Source: Phycisphaerae bacterium (GTDB lineage Bacteria > Planctomycetota > Phycisphaerae > Phycisphaerales > SM1A02). Taken from it: DNA of 6,076 nucleotides. The position numbers and the translations under genes are program-made. This document shows, in pieces, positions 4,713 through 6,076 of this stretch. Location of the stretch: assembly GCA_002862325.1 (NCBI GenBank), contig PKCT01000131.1:1-6076 (forward strand), read 5' to 3'. The first letter of the stretch is position 1. The number at the start of each line of letters is the position of its first letter. A model generated the notes under the pieces. That model was not told the origin of the DNA. It saw nothing but the letters and a program-made list of their open reading frames with translations, and made no database searches.

Positions 4713-6076
4713 TCTCGACTGGGAATGTCGACGTTGAGACGGTCCGCGCAGTCTCGGGCGACGTCGTAGCCCGCGTCGGCGTGTCGGAAGACGCCCATCA
4801 TGGGGTCGTTCGCGAGGACGCGCGAGAGTCTGCGTGCCGCGGCGTCGGTTCCATCGGCCACGATGACCTGGCCGGCGTGCTGGCTGAAGCCGATGCCGAC
4901 GCCACCGCCATGGTGGAAGCTCGTCCAGCTCGCGCCGCTGGCGATGTTGACCGCAAAGTTCAGGATCGGCCAGTCGCTCACCGCATCGGTTCCGTCGAGC
5001 ATGGCCTCGGTCTCGCGGTTCGGGCTCGCCACACTTCCGCAGTCGAGGTGATCCCGGCCGATGACGATCGGTGCGGACACCCGTCCATCGCGAACGAGCT
5101 CGTTGAAGAGCAGGCCGGCCTTGTCGCGCTCGCCGAGACCGAGCCAGCAGATTCGACAGGGCAGTCCCTGGAACGCGACCCGTTCGCCGGCCATCTTGAG
5201 CCACCGATGGAGCCCCACGTCGTCGGGGAAGAGCTCCATCAGGGCTCGATCGGTCGTCTCGATGTCCTTGGGATCGCCGGAGAGGGCGCACCAGCGGAAC
5301 GGACCTCGTCCGAGGCAGAACTGCGGGCGGATGTAGGCGGGGACGAATCCGGGGAACGCGAAGGCGTTGTCGAAGCCGTTGTCGAGCGCCCTCTGGCGGA
5401 TGTTGTTGCCATAGTCGAAGGTCTTCGCCCCCTTCATCTGCATCGAGACCATGAGCCGGACGTGCTCCTCCATCGAGTCGATGGAGCGACGCTGATAGTC
5501 GTCCGGGTCGGAGGCCCGGAGCACCTCAGCCTCTTCACGCGATATGTCCGCCGGGTAGTAGCCCTCGAGCGGGTCGTGGGCGGAGGTCTGGTCGGTGAGC
5601 ACGTCGGGAACGATGTCGCGTTCCTCGAGTCTGCGAAGCAGTTCCACGCTGTTGCCGGGCCAGCCGATGGAGATCGCCTTCGAGGCCGTCTTGAGTTCGA
5701 TCGCCCGATCGATGGCCGCGTCGACGTCGTCGATGATCTCGTCCAGGTACCTGTCGTGCACCCGCTTCTCCAAGCGGTCGCGCTGGACATCCGCGATGAG
5801 ACAGGTGCCTTCGGCCATCGTCACGGCGAGCGGTTGGGCACCTCCCATACCTCCGCAACCCCCGGTGACGCTCAGCGTGCCTGCGAGCGAGCCGCCAAAG
5901 TGCTGGCGTCCGCACTCGGCGAAGGTCTCGTAGGTGCCCTGCAGAATCCCCTGGGTGCCGATGTAGATCCATGAACCGGCGGTCATCTGGCCGTACATCA
6001 TGAGTCCCTTGGCCGCGAGCTCGTCGAAGTGTTCCTGCGTGGCCCAGTGCGGCACGAGGTTCGAGTTGGCGATCAT
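4706..6076 (-). CDS. hutU: Urocanate hydratase (urocanase), N-terminus outside window
   Basis: This is the C-terminal 456 residues of a protein usually about 550-560 residues long. It converts urocanate to 4-imidazolone-5-propionate, the second step of histidine breakdown, in the cytoplasm with tightly bound NAD+. The ATG at 6076 is internal: IANSNLVPHWA normally follows about 100 residues of N-terminal sequence, so the true start lies beyond the edge. Visible landmarks, numbered in this fragment, are MYGQMTAGSWIYIG (27-40), the glycine-rich NAD-binding stretch VTGGCGGMGGAQPLA (70-84), the signature FQGLPCRICWLG (302-313) with the catalytic Cys310 (equivalent to Cys410 of the Pseudomonas putida enzyme), GRDHLDCGSVASPNRE (340-355), FHHGGGVGIGFSQHAG (387-402) and RHADAGYD (431-438). 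The frame is intact. The residue before RIC is Cys, where Ala or Ser is usual. No other hut gene lies downstream, so hutU ends its unit. Confidence 0.97.
   Translation of the reverse strand: MIANSNLVPHWATQEHFDELAAKGLMMYGQMTAGSWIYIGTQGILQGTYETFAECGRQHFGGSLAGTLSVTGGCGGMGGAQPLAVTMAEGTCLIADVQRDRLEKRVHDRYLDEIIDDVDAAIDRAIELKTASKAISIGWPGNSVELLRRLEERDIVPDVLTDQTSAHDPLEGYYPADISREEAEVLRASDPDDYQRRSIDSMEEHVRLMVSMQMKGAKTFDYGNNIRQRALDNGFDNAFAFPGFVPAYIRPQFCLGRGPFRWCALSGDPKDIETTDRALMELFPDDVGLHRWLKMAGERVAFQGLPCRICWLGLGERDKAGLLFNELVRDGRVSAPIVIGRDHLDCGSVASPNRETEAMLDGTDAVSDWPILNFAVNIASGASWTSFHHGGGVGIGFSQHAGQVIVADGTDAAARRLSRVLANDPMMGVFRHADAGYDVARDCADRLNVDIPSRDW

Noticed and set aside
4781..5974. A 397-codon plus-strand open frame opposite hutU
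   Set aside because: It is antisense to a highly conserved enzyme and its composition mirrors the hutU codons. No domain pattern is visible; this is a GC-driven shadow.
6074..6076. The ATG at the right edge as the true hutU start
   Set aside because: The residues after it (IANSNLVPHW) match the interior of urocanases, about 100 residues from the N-terminus. Here the Met simply precedes that motif.

Overview
The window is high-GC DNA, almost completely coding. It holds three complete or nearly complete recognisable functions plus one uncharacterised secreted protein. The cell is a diderm bacterium: it encodes a TolC-type outer-membrane factor and two proteins with export signals. It can also use histidine, since it encodes urocanate hydratase. 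The high GC, the weak Shine-Dalgarno signals and the long SH3-like, Pro/Glu-rich secreted protein would fit a planctomycete (Phycisphaerae-like) or another deep-branching marine diderm. This placement is an impression only; no rRNA or marker gene in the window can settle it.

Layout. On the minus strand, 1810 down to 1 encodes the first 603 residues of an exported protein whose C-terminus lies beyond the left edge. It has a signal peptide, two tandem copies of a roughly 147-residue SH3-like module, and a long Pro/Glu/Thr/Ser-rich tail with short repeats. A 67-bp divergent intergenic region (1811-1877) separates it from a plus-strand pair: a TolC/NodT-like outer-membrane factor (1878-3680) and a Sua5-type threonylcarbamoyl-AMP synthase (3677-4669). 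The pair overlaps by four bases (GTGA). After a 36-bp convergent gap, 4706-6076 on the minus strand encodes the C-terminal 456 residues of urocanate hydratase (HutU). The N-terminal part of HutU lies past the right edge, so hutU is the last gene of its transcription unit on this side. No stretch over 300 bp lacks a gene.

How the genes relate. The divergent pair (SH3-like envelope protein and outer-membrane factor) could share regulation and an envelope role, but nothing in the sequence proves this. The outer-membrane factor has no membrane-fusion or inner-membrane pump gene beside it here. Its partner gene, sua5, belongs to tRNA t6A37 synthesis, so the operon looks like co-transcription of unrelated functions. 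HutU acts in histidine breakdown (urocanate to imidazolone propionate) and is independent of the rest.

I see no mobile element, CRISPR array, tRNA, rRNA or defence system. The most informative non-routine signals are the internal duplication in the SH3-like protein, possible leaderless promoters on both sides of the divergent region, and the sua5-OMF coupling. I found no convincing evidence of an undescribed multi-gene system.
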